Below are positions 26,051-38,628 of a stretch of DNA of 64,000 nt, one piece after another. The position numbers and the translations under genes were made by a program. Source of the stretch: Ophiodon elongatus. Lineage: Eukaryota > Chordata > Actinopteri > Perciformes > Hexagrammidae. Numbering within the stretch: position 1 is the first letter of the stretch; every line of letters begins with the position of its first letter. The notes beneath the pieces are model-generated. The model ran no database searches. It saw nothing but the letters and a program-made list of their open reading frames with translations, and was not told where the DNA came from. Where the stretch lies: contig JACSYO010002005.1 in assembly GCA_016806645.1 (NCBI GenBank), forward strand, positions 989,501 through 1,053,500, written 5' to 3'.

Positions 26051-26575
26051 CCATTACTCCCACCCATGTTAGCGTTGGGCCAATAGAAACTCCGATTTTA
26101 TTGTGACACACAAGTAGAGTTCATTATTTATATATGTATATATATATATTTGAAGTACTTACTGAGAGTTAGCTTTAGATAAGAACGTTTAAATATCGGG
26201 ATATATTAGGACTATGCCAGTCTTGTTACTGACATTTTAACATCAATTACTTGAAACGTAAGCTACAAATGGTTTAAGTTTAGTCATAACATAACATTGC
26301 AGATTTCCCCGCTGTGGAACTAATAAAGGATCATCTCATATTAACATGCTTCAAAGTGAAATGCGTTCTGTTTATCACTTTGAAAAAGGTCTGACGTATT
26401 CAGGTTGAAGTTTTAAAATACAAATAGTTCCAATGGCATCTAAGAGTACAGCTAGTAGAATGCCTCCTGTCTCCTGCCTCCTACCTCCTGTCTCCTGCCG
26501 CCTACCCTTCTCTCTCTCCTTCTGTATGAGTTCATGCACCATTAATGCACATTACTAACTCTACTTTCTCTCCTC
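26051..26575. other. unannotated intron sequence
   Basis: AT-rich, with a short TA run near 26135 and a CTCCTGYCTCCTGCC-like pyrimidine run at 26463-26522. Nothing coding. Confidence 0.4.
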
Positions 26576-26579
26576 ACAG

Positions 26580-27075
26580 GTTTACGTGGATCCTGGTTTT
26601 ATCTGGACCCTGGTCCTGCCCGACACCTACTGCTATTATCATTATTATTATTATTATTATTATTATTAATAGTTGCATTGCTATTAGTATTGCCGATACC
26701 ATTACTGCTTTTATTATCATAATTATTCTACTGTATCCACTGTTGCTATTATTTTTGGTAATTATAACTTTTTCATCATGCCTACTACTCTCATTATATG
26801 AAACATTTCTGTCATATTCATTGAATGTGTTGTAACTCTGTTATGATGTTCATTCTGTACACATGACATCTGTTGTACTTCTGTCCATCCTGATAGAGGA
26901 TCCTCCTCTGTTGCTCTCCTGAAGGTTTCTTCTCTTTTTCGCCCCTTAAAAGGATTTTTTGGGGGAGTTTTCCCTGAACCAATGAGATGTCCCGGGACAG
27001 AGGATGTCGTATGTGTACAGAGTGTAAAGCCCTCTGAGGCAAATTTGTAATTTGTGATTTTAGGCTATAAAAAAT
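26580..27075 (+). repeat. LINE 3' end (L2/Maui-like family), plus orientation
   Basis: It contains (ATT)n at 26632-26670, acttctgtccatcctgatag, ctcctgaaggtttcttctc, agagtgtaaagccctctgag and the tail aaaataaattgaattgag. This is a well-known fish LINE tail and is homologous over its length to 8474-8905 in opposite orientation. It is 3'-UTR only. Confidence 0.8.
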
Positions 27076-27084
27076 AAATTGAAT

Positions 27085-27300
27085 TGAGTGCTTTATTCGG
27101 ACTATGCCAGTAAACTACAATACATCCAGAACTCAGCGGCCCGTCTGCTCTCACCCTCCCTCTCCAAACCTCCACTGGCTCCCCCTTACAGCTAAATATA
27201 CAGTTAAGAATCCTCATTACATCCGTCGCCCCTTCATACCTTTCAGATCCCGCCTGCAACCTCAGATTGGCCGACCCCAACCTCCTTACCACAGCTTGGC
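27085..27300 (+). pseudogene. LINE reverse-transcriptase C-terminal fragment
   Basis: Reading across frames gives LQYIQNSAARLL, then NLHWLPLTAKY, then SDPACNLRLADPN, the usual LQ-IQN-AARLLT...LHWLPV order near the C-terminus of L2/Rex1-type polyproteins. It is frameshifted and lacks the rest of the protein. It abuts the tail of the LINE at 26580-27075 head-to-tail, so the two are separate insertions. Confidence 0.75.
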
Positions 27301-28375
27301 CTCTAGTAGTGCTAATGGGGCTACGACGATACACATTATACACACCTTCCTGCTTCCTGATTAATCGACAGCCAGAGGCAGTAATTTGTCAAGAGAGTTA
27401 TCTTTTGATGAATAGTGACACTAAATAAGTTTGGACCTGGCAATTTCAGTATGTTAAAGTCATAAATTGAGCATTTAATCATAAGCACTTTCTACGAGCA
27501 TCTTGTTCACTTTGGTAACAGTGAATCAGTCAACCTGCTTTCTTATTTAAACAATGTTTTGTCTGTTAACTGTATTAGACAGGGGACGAGGGGAACAATG
27601 CTTTTTTTCCTTTCTTCTTTTTTTGGCGCTGGGTAAAATATTTCCCGTGGAAAAAAACGAGCCGATAACATCCTAATTTAGTGCGTTCCATCCCGCTGCC
27701 TCTCGTCAAACTTCTTCCCTCTGAGATCTCCAATTTTAAGGATGACAAGTACCCCTTATAGCTTTTGGGAGTGCAATACAATTTTGTCACAGATAATTAA
27801 ACCAATCATCCAGCAACCTTCTAGAATAAAACCAATAGTTGAGAATCTAGAAGGCTGCTCTGTTGACATTTAGATTGTTTGTAAAAGTCTGTACCCTTTT
27901 CAAACGCTATGAAGTCCACGGTCCAACGTATGCAGTTTAGTGGACTTCCTTCTCGCACTCTGTGACAGAATGACAGATAGACTTTCACTGTTGGAGCGGA
28001 AAATTGAACGCCGATGAAAAGCACAGAGACTCAGTAGAAAACTTTACGAATCCGTACTCACGCTCGCAAAGAGGTGTTTAATGACAGTTATAGGGGTTTA
28101 AGGCATTATCACTATGTTTTTTTGGACACAAATTGATTATGGTGTTGATCTGACGAGTATATTAAGGTCACAGTTCATATTTAACGTTACTTTATTTTGG
28201 AAAACAAAAAAGCACAACAGCGGGCCTTTTGAAGGAGAATTTTGTGAAAACATGTTCAAGCTGTCCGCGTATGTAGGCAGAAATAGTATTAGAGAAGAAA
28301 AGCTCTTTACACGGCGTGAAGTAAAGATGGAAAAAAAAATAGGCAATACCTTCTGTGACGGTCTTTTCTATAACC
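27301..28375. other. unannotated intron sequence
   Basis: Unique DNA. An 89-codon plus frame (28114-28383) with an opposing minus frame has no recognisable domain. Confidence 0.4.
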
Positions 28376-28379
28376 CATT

Positions 28380-28920
28380 ATAAACAGTCTTATAATGTGG
28401 TACAATCTGCTTATACATTGCATAATAGTTCTACACACTCATGCATATTCATAATGCTTTAAAACAATAATCATGACACATTATGAAATGGAATTTATAA
28501 TGATGATAAGGTCAAGTATCATAATACTTCATACTTGCTGGTCACTCAATAACAGCCTAGATTGGATGGCATTTAAAGTAAGTAATGACCACTCAGGCTG
28601 GTTATAAGTCATTATAACTGTATATCTGCCTGTACCTCAGGAATTTAATTACTTCACTTCACCCAATAACTACTTAGAATAATTACATTCTAATGCATTA
28701 TAACAGTGATATTTATAAATTATGAAAATATTGCAATGCATTTCAACTATGAGAATAATGTAATAGAAATGTCAGTGTGTGACCAGCAATTATGAAGCAA
28801 TATGATACTTACTATGATAAAATGCATTATGTTTTCTGATGAATATTTATAAGCAGACTACTTTGCATTATAAGTATGTTTATAACACATTATGGACATT
28901 GTAGAAAGCCGTCATAGAAA
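28380..28920. repeat. AT-rich block with recurring cattata/ataatg motif
   Basis: cattat or its complement ataatg appears more than ten times (gcattataag, cacattatgg, tcataatgc, tataatgtgg), in both orientations and irregularly spaced, in about 540 bp. It could be a degenerate palindromic transposon or an old satellite-like expansion. Confidence 0.5.
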
Positions 28921-29445
28921 GAAGAAGCGGTCCTCCCCTCCGTGTTTGTTTAGCTCGCCCCATAAACATAAAAGTAATCCGCTTCACATTGTAGCTCACT
29001 CGGTGAATTACAGCCATCCTCTGAAGTCAGGAAATTGAAATTCAGCAGAAACAAAAGAATGTGCCACTAATTAAAGAAAAAAATACTTGCATTATTTATT
29101 TGTAATTACGTGGCGAGTTTCACCATGTATGATCTCACATTACATTAGTGCAGCTCGGCTCTGAGGCGGATTCTGCCCGGAGGGAAGAATCATTTACTAA
29201 TGGCCTCCGTTTTCTCCCTTTTCAATAATAATATAATAATAATAGTAATAATGAGCGTCTATACAAACACAACACAATATAAATGATTCTGGCACTTTCT
29301 ATGTTCTCCATTTACTGGAACCCGAGTGATCAAATATTCATAGGTTTCTATTGTACACAATTGGCTGAGCTCAAGCAATGATGTCAGAGTCTCTCTCTTA
29401 TACAACTGTGGCCTGAGGCACAGTGTCTATAAATACATACTCACG

Positions 29446-29480
<35 letters not shown>

Positions 29481-29940
29481 GTTGTGCAATTAAGTTGGTG
29501 TATTTCAAACTCAACACTCATTTAGCATTTTAACTTTAAGGAGGTTTATCTGCACGACAGAGTGGCCGGGTGAACCTTTCAACTCCTTTGAATACACATT
29601 AATTTATGATTGTCCATTTCTGTTTCTCATAATTACATAGTTACATCTTAGATCGACCACGTACACGCCATCTTGATGCAACTGTAATGAGATTTTAGGG
29701 TGTCATTCAGGTGGAAGACACTATAAAGTTCGAGTGTCCCTTTTGAAATTTGGAAGAAATACACATTTTATATTGTATGCAGGATTTGTTTTCCCCATAA
29801 TTGGCTCCGCTGAAAACAAAAAATGTATCTGGTTAAAAAAATAAAAAAAATAAACTTTTCCTCTCAACAAGTAGCCGCCCAGATAGAGGGGGAGATGACG
29901 AGGGACAACTGTTCCCATCCTGACTTGACCTACGTTTGGC
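28921..29940. other. unannotated intron sequence, possible conserved element
   Basis: 29020-29240 is non-repetitive with ccactaattaaag, tttgtaattacgtgg and a GC-richer core (cagctcggctctgaggc). (TA)n lies at 29450-29478. No exon was recognised. Confidence 0.35.
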
Positions 29941-29944
29941 TCGT

Positions 29945-30315
29945 CTCAGTTGCACGTTGCTCGTGGACGACGCACCGTGCTCAAGCACTGATGAGAGCAG
30001 CGCTTTCATCACGTTGGTCCTTAAATCCCGATTGAAGACTCTTCTGTTGCCTTTAGTTGAACCGGATTAAAGGATCTTAATCAATTTCTGCATCTCACTA
30101 CTGTATTTTATTTCTTAAACGGCACTGCAACTTTTATTCTATTTTATTTTAGCTTTTTAATGTTTTACTGACTGTTTTTAATGTTTAAATGAATGTTCTT
30201 AATTGTTTTTAAATCTTCTTTTCTTTTGCATTATGTTTTGATGCTTTTAATGGTTTTAAGTGAAGCACTTTGAATTGCCTTGTTGTTGAAATGTGCTACA
30301 CAAATAAACTTGCCT
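29945..30315 (+). repeat. LINE 3' tail (Rex1/Babar-like)
   Basis: It begins with a decayed coding end (cgattgaagactcttctg), then a T-rich tail, gtgaagcactttgaattgcc, gaaatgtgctacacaaataa and acttgcctta. This is the characteristic 3' end of a fish non-LTR family that I take to be Rex1/Babar-like. Confidence 0.7.
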
Positions 30316-30465
30316 TAAGACATCTGCCGTATACCTGGCAGCCAGATGTCGACAGGGAAGTGGTACCGAAGCAGTTCTTGGTTTAGTTAAAGAACCTTCA
30401 ACGCAGCCAAACACACAGGTGGACCTGTGCAGTCAACAAAACCACTGAACAGCGGTAGAGGCACT

Positions 30466-30468
30466 CAC

Positions 30469-30516
<48 letters not shown>
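30466..30516. repeat. (AC)n microsatellite
   Basis: About 25 AC units with one AAAC break. Confidence 0.97.
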
Positions 30517-30519
<3 letters not shown>

Positions 30520-30929
30520 CTGGGGTTAACACACTGTACAGAGGCTGCTCAACTGCTCAACAATATTATTCTCCGCCACGTTGTTGATGGAAAAATGCCA
30601 CGGTGCTGTCGGGGTAATGACTCCCCTGGCTGACTTCTGCTCCAGAAAGTGCACAGCTGACCCAATTTACATTTGCTAAAGAAATTGATCGGTTTTAATG
30701 CACTCCTCAAGATTATCGTGACGAACAAAACATTTTCTAAATAGCACAAATCTCATGGTGCCATTACACATCATCAGTGTAATAGCCTATTATGACTTGC
30801 ACATTTGTTCGTCGTTTCTAATGGACAGGGGAATTACATTTGTTAGAGATATCACTTTCTGCGACGACTTTAAAGTCCCACGTTCAAGGAGGGCACAAAA
30901 GAGGTTAACGATATTCCAAAAGATGATTT

Positions 30930-30967
<38 letters not shown>

Positions 30968-32727
30968 CAAAGACAGATTCAAATGTTGCCATGATATATT
31001 TATCATCTCTATTGATGAGACTGAAACAGCGTAGCTGTTGCAGTACCTGTTCAGTAAAAAAGCCTTCGGGCCTATGACTGGAATTAATTTCTACTAAAGT
31101 GTTTAATTGAAGATTTTTTTCACATAGAATCCATCACCTCCTCGAGGGGTTTAACTAATCTAGTGGGAGCTAAAGTGTATAAAGATGAGGTATACGGAGG
31201 ATATTGGATCCGTGGAAAGATGGAAACTCCTACTTTCTAATAATAGACGGGTAGAAGAACCCTTTGATGATTTGAGCCGCAAGAGGGGTAAAAAAAAAAA
31301 AGTTTTACTGAATGCTCAACAGACAGAACGTAGTATTTTCTGAAATATTTTCTGAAATAAGTTAAACATGAGTACAAGAGCACAAAGCTTTGGACAAATA
31401 AACACAACCACAACGACATGTTTTTAACAAGCTTATCGAGATTCCGTCTCATCTACAGTGTCTCTGTAAGCGTGAGGCTCAAAGAGACATTACGGCATTA
31501 AAAGCATCCATCGGACTAACGATTCCCGACACGGGGGAAATGCTCCAACCAAACCCGTAATTGAGCCTGTGATAGTCTCTGGCAATCCTGATGAAGGCAC
31601 CCTAATGGTGCTGAGGCAAATCTTCTGGGTCACAATCAGCAAAGACCCGCCAGAAGAAGGCCTGAAACTGGAGCTGCAAAAAACTACCTTTACAGAGATG
31701 AGGAGTGTGAGGAAACAGATGCGTGCCGTCTGCACTAGAATATCAGTCCAGAGAGCGTAATCTCACTCATCTTCACGTCAGCTTTCCTCGATAAAAGAGG
31801 TTTATGCGAAATGCCAAAATATCTGAGGAACAGTGAATCCAGTGAAGTATTTGCCATTATCCCCACTATTTCTGTCTCATCAGATTCTCACATTTCCCGT
31901 GCTCGAGCTGCGCCGCCGCTTCGTTTTGCAGATTGCATTCTCTTTGCAGAAGCAGGGCAGCCCCAGCTGACTAATCAAAATGCTGGCAGTGCCCAAAGAG
32001 GGGCCGCGGATCTCAGAAAACAAACAGCCGCAGTAAATCAAAAGTGATTTCAGAGGATGATCACAGATGGTGAGGACCGAGGAGCGCGCCTGCAAATTCA
32101 TGTGTCCCCGGTGATTCAGACATTTCCCAAGATGCTGTCTACACTTGTGCAGAATGGCCTGTAGACCATTATGAATGCAAATAAAAAGAAAACATGGCCT
32201 GACGCCAGTTCTGGCGGTGCACGCACCAACTGACCGGTAATGGAGCCAAAGAACACATTGGTGGCCTTAAGAGCAAAACCTCCTATTGGAAAAATGCACT
32301 TTTTTGGGAATGCTAAAAAAAAAAAGAAAAAGTGTTTTCTTGCAGAATGATATTTGTTAAGGATACCCAATACATAATACAAAATACAAAAAAATGAGTG
32401 CAGATAGGAGGTTATTGCACTTTTCCTGAATAATTTTGCAGATAGGAGGTTTTGCGGTTTGGCCATCGATATGGAAAACACAATGTGAGATCCCAGATAT
32501 TTAAATGAATAAACTTCTACACACGTCCGTTCACACGTTAAACTCTCTTAAACTTTATCTCTAATTTCATTTGCCTCATATTGCACATTTTGACCCGATA
32601 AGGATTTCCGTTTGAACAAATTTGCGAAACTGTTCGTGGAGTTCGCTGAAGTGGTGGAAGTGTGTGACCTCAATTCATAACCTCGCACGCATGCAGACAC
32701 ACGCAGGCACACTCGTAGGTGACTCAC
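30517..32727. other. unannotated intron sequence
   Basis: A poly-T run of about 31 bases at 30932-30962. A 63-codon plus frame at 31569-31760 (GTG start, open further upstream) has a non-repetitive composition but no domain I recognise. No exon for the TRAPPC9 C-terminus was seen. Confidence 0.4.
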
Positions 32728-32796
32728 CCCACTGCAACGGAGCGAGCTGTAGGTGCTCCAGGACCAGCTGGTTGAGGACTCCCTCCACGCTGGCCT
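32728..32796 (-). CDS. trappc9: TRAPPC9 internal coding exon (third of three)
   Basis: On the minus strand this reads EASVEGVLNQLVLEHL followed by QLAPLQW, nearly identical to mammalian EASVEGLLNQLVLEHL plus QLAPLQW. The donor is TGGG followed by gtgagt at 32727; the last G begins the codon for the Asp that follows LQW in the family. The best canonical acceptor is gcggag, giving 69 nt in phase 1 at both ends and joining cleanly to the exon at 38629-38798. However, the bases just upstream of that AG translate to RCG, which resembles the RSG preceding EASVEG in mammals, and no other AG lies between there and the pyrimidine tract. The true start may therefore be different or non-canonical by up to about 10 nt. 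The exon encoding the following DVLVDG... segment was not found below this point. Confidence 0.9.
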
Positions 32797-32906
32797 CTCC
32801 GCAGCGTCGCAGGGAAGGGTGGAGAAGGTTAAGGACAACATGATGGAGAGGCTTGGTGCGTTTCAAGAACTAAATCAACATTTTAAAAAACTCTACCGTA
32901 CACACA

Positions 32907-32930
32907 TATATATATATATATATACACACA
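32907..32930. repeat. (TA)n/(CA)n microsatellite
   Basis: A short TA run followed by CACACA, about 110 bp upstream (minus sense) of the third exon's acceptor. Confidence 0.9.
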
Positions 32931-33311
32931 CCATAGTTACTTGCAACACTAGGAGCTTGATAAAAATAAATATACATCATACCGGGGCGGTTATAAAGCG
33001 GCAGCAAACCTCGATTCATTGTTCTTATTATCATTTTGTTGTGCAGTGGATTCATTAATGGGATGTCAAAGGTACATGTAAAGCATGTTTCTGTAGCCCG
33101 ATAATAATGGTAGCTGATCGCAGGGCAGGCCATCAATGCATGACTGCTGCATCAAAACAAATACGGCTGTCAGAGAGCAATTACCCAGATAATATGTGAT
33201 GATAAGGACACAGCTGATCATTTACACAGCTGACATTTGGAATAATGGGTGAGATGAGCAGCGCCTGGGGCACCGAAGTTCTGTCTATTAACCTTTGAGG
33301 GAGAGTACGGT

Positions 33312-33538
<227 letters not shown>

Positions 33539-34005
33539 ACTGTGCTGAAAAGTGCTTCAACTGTGCCGCCTGGATCTTTTTTTCAAACTTCTGACTCATG
33601 ATGAATCACACGTTACGCCGCGCACATGCGCCTCACATGACCGGACAACGGGGAACAATGTCGATGTTGTGGCTTTGATCACTTGGAAATGTGGAATTCC
33701 TACTTTGAGGCTCCGGTGGAGCCGTTGGGAAACGAGAGCGCCGAGCAGCTACATCATCTCTTCATCGATTCAGCCCGGATGTTTACAGCCGCCGGATGAT
33801 CAAAGCCCGGTTAAATCCTCAGTGGACCCTCACGCAGGTCCGCCTCGAAAGGGCCACGTTACATAATGTGGGGATGTTTATTATGCAGACACTGTTTGAT
33901 TATAGACGTACTAATAAACATTATGTGAGCATTTATTATAATTATAAGAAATCATATGGATATTCTAACACAAAAACAAATGAATATACACCATACTGCA
34001 TACTA
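33539..34005. other. unannotated intron sequence
   Basis: Slightly CpG-rich at 33610-33810, then AT-rich. The 104- and 97-codon plus frames overlap and have no recognisable domains. Confidence 0.4.
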
Positions 34006-34009
34006 GGGC

Positions 34010-34215
34010 GGCGGAGTGGCTCGTGGAATGTCTTGACAACTGCTGGATGGATTACGGTGAGGTTTGCCGTGAATAATCAAGGTCCCTAGAAGATCAATTG
34101 GAATGATTTTGGTGGTCCCATGACTTTTCACATTCGCCATCATCGGGGAAACAATTAATGATTTGATAAGCCTGATGGCATGCCGATATTAGCATTCAGC
34201 TCAAAGCACCACTGC
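34010..34215 (+). repeat. teleost repeat family with gctaa/catgc motifs, plus copy
   Basis: Degraded copy: actgctggatggattacggt, aggtccctagaagat, ttggtggtcccatgactttt, ttagcattcagctcaaagca. Same block order as the family at 15870 and 21410. Confidence 0.55.
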
Positions 34216-37200
34216 GTAACTAAGTAAATCCATCAAACAACCGCGAGCATTAGTGATTCCTTTTTTTTTTTTTTTTTTTTTAAACTGTCCTGAAACTTAA
34301 AATTCTTAGAACCATGAACTCTCATTAAATACGGATGAAGAAAACAACCCACATCCACTTAAGGTGTAACAAAAATTGTCAATAAAACTTTCTCTAAAAC
34401 CAAATAAGGAACAGGGAACCTCCGTATCCATCTGGTACAAGAGAAATACAGCTATATGAAAGGGGTCAAAAAAATGGCCTCTTTCATCCATCAATCCCAC
34501 GTCTGGCACTTAGCCAGGTCTGGGTCACCGTGGCAGCGGGCTAAGAGAGGAGCCCTGCAGTAGTCACGAAACGAAATCTATTGGTTTCATGTACCCGAAC
34601 AACTTTCTTTTGGGGGACGACGTTACATTTAAAAACAAAACGTAGTTTTAGGCAACAAAACGTCACGTCAATACATCCGTTTGTCCACCAAGAATAAGGC
34701 TCCTACTGACTTTCCATTTGGCATTATTTTCGACCTGAGCGGCACGAAAAAAAAAAAAAAAAAAAAAAGACAATTTGTGTACACAAACTAATAATTTGCA
34801 TTGCGGGACTATTTCGCGAACTGCCATGAGAATGAACCCTGAAGTATTTTTAGCAAAGTCTTTCAGCCCTTCGCAGCGTGTACGGTTGGTTTTAACCTTT
34901 TATATTGGTCTGTAAACTTTTACTTCACATATCTATCGTGCATGACAGTTGTTGTGTCTCAAGTGGGGTTTTAAACGGCTGCATTGGAACATGGCTCGAG
35001 TAATGGGTCATGTGAACAACATGCCGTACGTTTGATGGGGCAGACTGTAAAATAAGATGGTAAGCATCACTAGATCCATTTATCTGTGGATGTGTGTAAC
35101 GGGATTCTATTCTAAGATTAAGCACTCCAATAAAAGAGTGAAATCCACTTTCGGCTGCACTGCATCATATATTTTTGTGGCCAACGAGCAACAATTCCAT
35201 TCCCTGAAATTGCTGCAGAGCTGAGCAATCATATAAACAATGTGTGGATGAGCAACACGCATGTCAACTCACAAAACGTATTGTCACCAATCACTTAGAG
35301 TTTGGTACTTTCATGTCCCTCGTCCACCACAGCTCTTCCTGACAAAAGAAAATGGACAAGTCATTGCTAACATTAATTCAAAATTTCTATACAGCTTCTT
35401 GAAATGCCTCCAAAGTGTTGCTTTGATAATTGCTGCGTCTCTGCTTTGGGCTGATGAATAGCTTTAAGTATTTTTCTATATATTTGGTGCTTTATCCCCC
35501 TTCCCGTTATTCACCAATTCCTTCCTAACTATCTACTAGATACAAAGGCAACAACAGATGTTTATGTACAAAACATAAAAGGACACAGACAAGTAAAAGG
35601 GGACAGCATGTGAAAGAAATTATCATTAGAAAAAAAAAATATATAAATAATTTGAAAAGGGAAAAAGCGAGAGGGAGAGAATAATTTAAAATAAATAATT
35701 GGAGGGGGTGATGTGTTTAGGTTGGGATGCATTCAAGGCGAGCTTTGCAGGCTGGGTTTTGGTTTAGTATTATTAATTATTTCTGTTCATATAGTCACAC
35801 TCCCACATAAAAATGCATGGCACCCCAGCTAAAAGCCTACATTTACATTAATATTTGAGTTGTGGCGTTGGAATCCATTTAGTGCTTGCTCGTGTGCAAT
35901 ATAATAAACTCTTCAGTCGTAATGATTGTAGTAAAGTCCTTTGCTTCATGTTATGCCCCCTCTCTCTCTCTATCACTATCAAAATGAAGCAGAAATGCTA
36001 ACGAATGAATGAATAAATAATAGCTGGTCGTGAAACACATAAAAAGTGGTCAGGTGGTTCAGGAGCAGAGGAGTCTTGACAGCTCTGAAGACCCTCAGAC
36101 CAAGTTGTAGTGAAATGACACAAATAGCTCAGCCTAAGGATTACAGCTGAGAACAAAGCCTTGAAGGTGATCTGGACAATGTTAAAGCAAGCTGTACCGG
36201 TTATATCTCAGCCAGCACATGCATCCAGATAACAGTTTGTCCGAGACAGCTTTACAGCGTGTTACGATAATAACTGTGATGTGGATATCAGTGCTGGTTA
36301 AGGGACCGACTGAGACACAACTTAACTTCTACACTGTACATCCAGAGAAGATTCATAAACTTGGCAATGACCCCCTCAAGGGGAAGACACTATTAACACA
36401 TTCCCTCAATTATTTCTTCTGTTTTTTTTTCTCAGTGCCTGTGCCGTATATGGCAGAGCCTTTTCCAGTGAGTGAATAACTATAACCGAACACCATCAAC
36501 AACACAGGGATTACAATACAGGGAACTCATAAATTACAAATTAAAAGTGACTGTTACTTTGCTCAGGGCCAAGTGAGTGCTTTGGAGTGTGACACGCGGT
36601 GTAATCATCTTTTCTTTTTTATTTCTCTTGTTTCATGTTGTAAAGGGAAAATCCTCCCTGAAGCAGAATTTACATTGTGCTATTCCAGGGACGGGAGAGC
36701 GATGAGTCAGTAACCTCACTCACACGGATACGATAGCATCCAGACTCAACTTAATAACATCATCTGATAGTTCTGGTGTTGGTCCATTAAATTAATGATT
36801 GAGTTAACATAAGTTGTGTTTGGGATGTTCCATCCAATTTACCTTTATTTTAACGTGGGGCTTCAAATGTCATATTTTTCATTTTTGGTTACATTTTCCA
36901 CGACTGCCTTGAGAGACTGGGGTACTTCCTTTGTCTAATCACGTAAGTTATATATCTAGATCTGCACATTTCCTAAGTGTTTTTGTTTTGTCCCAATAAC
37001 CCTGAAAAAAACCACATTTATCTGTTTTACTGTCTACTGAGCAGCTCCAGAATGTTTCTGTTGATGTACTCGCTAGAGCCTGAAGCTATATGCTGTTGAG
37101 CTTCAAGGGAAACTTGTTTAAATTCACAAATTGCACTCATAACATATGTTCTAAATTGGGTAAAATGATCAAACAGGCCATTTCAGGCTGATTTATGCAA

Positions 37201-38377
37201 CAGTAAAAGGATTTCTATCAGACTCGCTGTTGGGAATATTATTTGTATGTCATTTTCTTTCTTCATCTCTGCCTACACGCTGACAAATTACTTGTAGATA
37301 AAACAATGCACGTAATGATGGGGGTGTCTGCGCCTTCATAAAAGGGAAAAATATAATGGGAACTTCAGTAGCTCAGAGATTGGATTCATCATTAATTGTA
37401 CACCATGCTCACCAACAATCTGACAGGCAGTTTTTAAATCTCTAAATATGTTTCACCGGCAACTGCAAACTGTTGAGAAATGGGCTGATACAAGGCACGG
37501 CACGCTTGATGACTAGTACCTGTTCTCAACAGCAGAAACTTTTCTCATGAACTTTATCTGCATTTCATCTTCGGGAACTTTTTCTGGTCAAGTGAACAAT
37601 TGAGTCTGCCACATAAAGTACACAGCCTTCAATCAGATTGCAAGCAAACACTGGATGTCACTAACCGAATAGCAAAAAATTAAAAATGGCTATCCAAGGC
37701 ATGCAAAAAACACTGGATTTTAGTTTTCCAACAATCACTTTAAGTCCTACTGGTATTGAATAATAGAAATTTGTAGAGTATAGAGGTTTTCTTTTTCTAA
37801 TTACAGATTCTGAGATTATATGGTTAAAAAAAACAGTTTTTCCTCCACATTACTTCAGACATATCCTCGGCACTGGGGATGAAAGCAGACAACATACATG
37901 GATGTCTGTAGATCTGTTGGTTCGGGCACCTCCTGTACCATGTGACCCAATGGTTCCAACTTGTTGTTTTACGTTTTTGTGCCGGTATTGTATAACCAAC
38001 AGGTGAGAGAGAGAGAAATAAAACTGAGTTTTTGAGACACAGCACAGGGTCTCTGCCAACAATCCCATAGGACACAAGTACTAACCCAGCTTGCATCTAT
38101 ATTACAACCGTTACCTATTCTCAAGGCAAGAGTTTTGATGGTGAAAATGTACATGACAAGCCAGAAGATAACGGTATATAAAGAGATAGAGGGAAAGAGT
38201 TGTCTCCCTGAGGAAAAGCAGATGGCGGCTTGCTGACAATGCTGTCAAAGATTACCTTGGTCGGACCACAAAGCTCAAAGACGAGGACCTATGGGAAACT
38301 GTTCCATCATATTGATGCGAGCATGTGACACAATTACACATCCACAGATGCACACACCAAGACATCACTTCACAGTG
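34216..38377. other. unannotated intron sequence
   Basis: Poly-T (34259-34282) and poly-A (34747-34768) runs, short CT tracts, otherwise unique AT-rich DNA. 37840-38150 has a few overlapping minus frames without recognisable domains. Confidence 0.4.
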
Positions 38378-38550
38378 TCAGAGCGGCAAGTACTTCGCCA
38401 TACGCTTTTCCATCTGTCGGTGCAGGCGAACACGTTCCCTGCTGGCCAGAGGGTCTCCAGATGTGGGATCCAGATGTCCCGTATCGTTGATCTGACTGTC
38501 AACCAACAGCAACATCCAACAAACACGGTGCAGAGTAATTCTGTTTGACC

Positions 38551-38571
38551 ATATATATATATATATATATA
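38551..38571. repeat. (AT)n microsatellite
   Basis: About 10 AT units, roughly 60 bp inside the intron from the donor of the second exon. Confidence 0.95.
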
Positions 38572-38628
38572 GTGTTTTTATATTCAGCTGATTTCTCTGA
38601 TATAACTCTACACACATGGAACATCTAC

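Larger units (their letters stand above)
1..32727 (-). other. trappc9: TRAPPC9 intron, 3'-side, incomplete
   Basis: Everything downstream (minus sense) of the donor at 32727 to the window edge appears to be a single intron of at least 32.7 kb. I looked on the minus strand for the family's remaining ~130 residues (DVLVDG, VRLEVRLTN, HNYDLHD, SWFCLPS motifs) and saw none. It is filled with dispersed repeats, microsatellites and unique AT-rich sequence listed separately. A very small exon could be missed by eye. Confidence 0.75.

Noticed and set aside
31500..31760. Plus frame open across about 85 codons as an exon of a nested gene
   Set aside because: Even composition made it tempting, but I recognise no family and it lies opposite to the host gene without clear splice sites.
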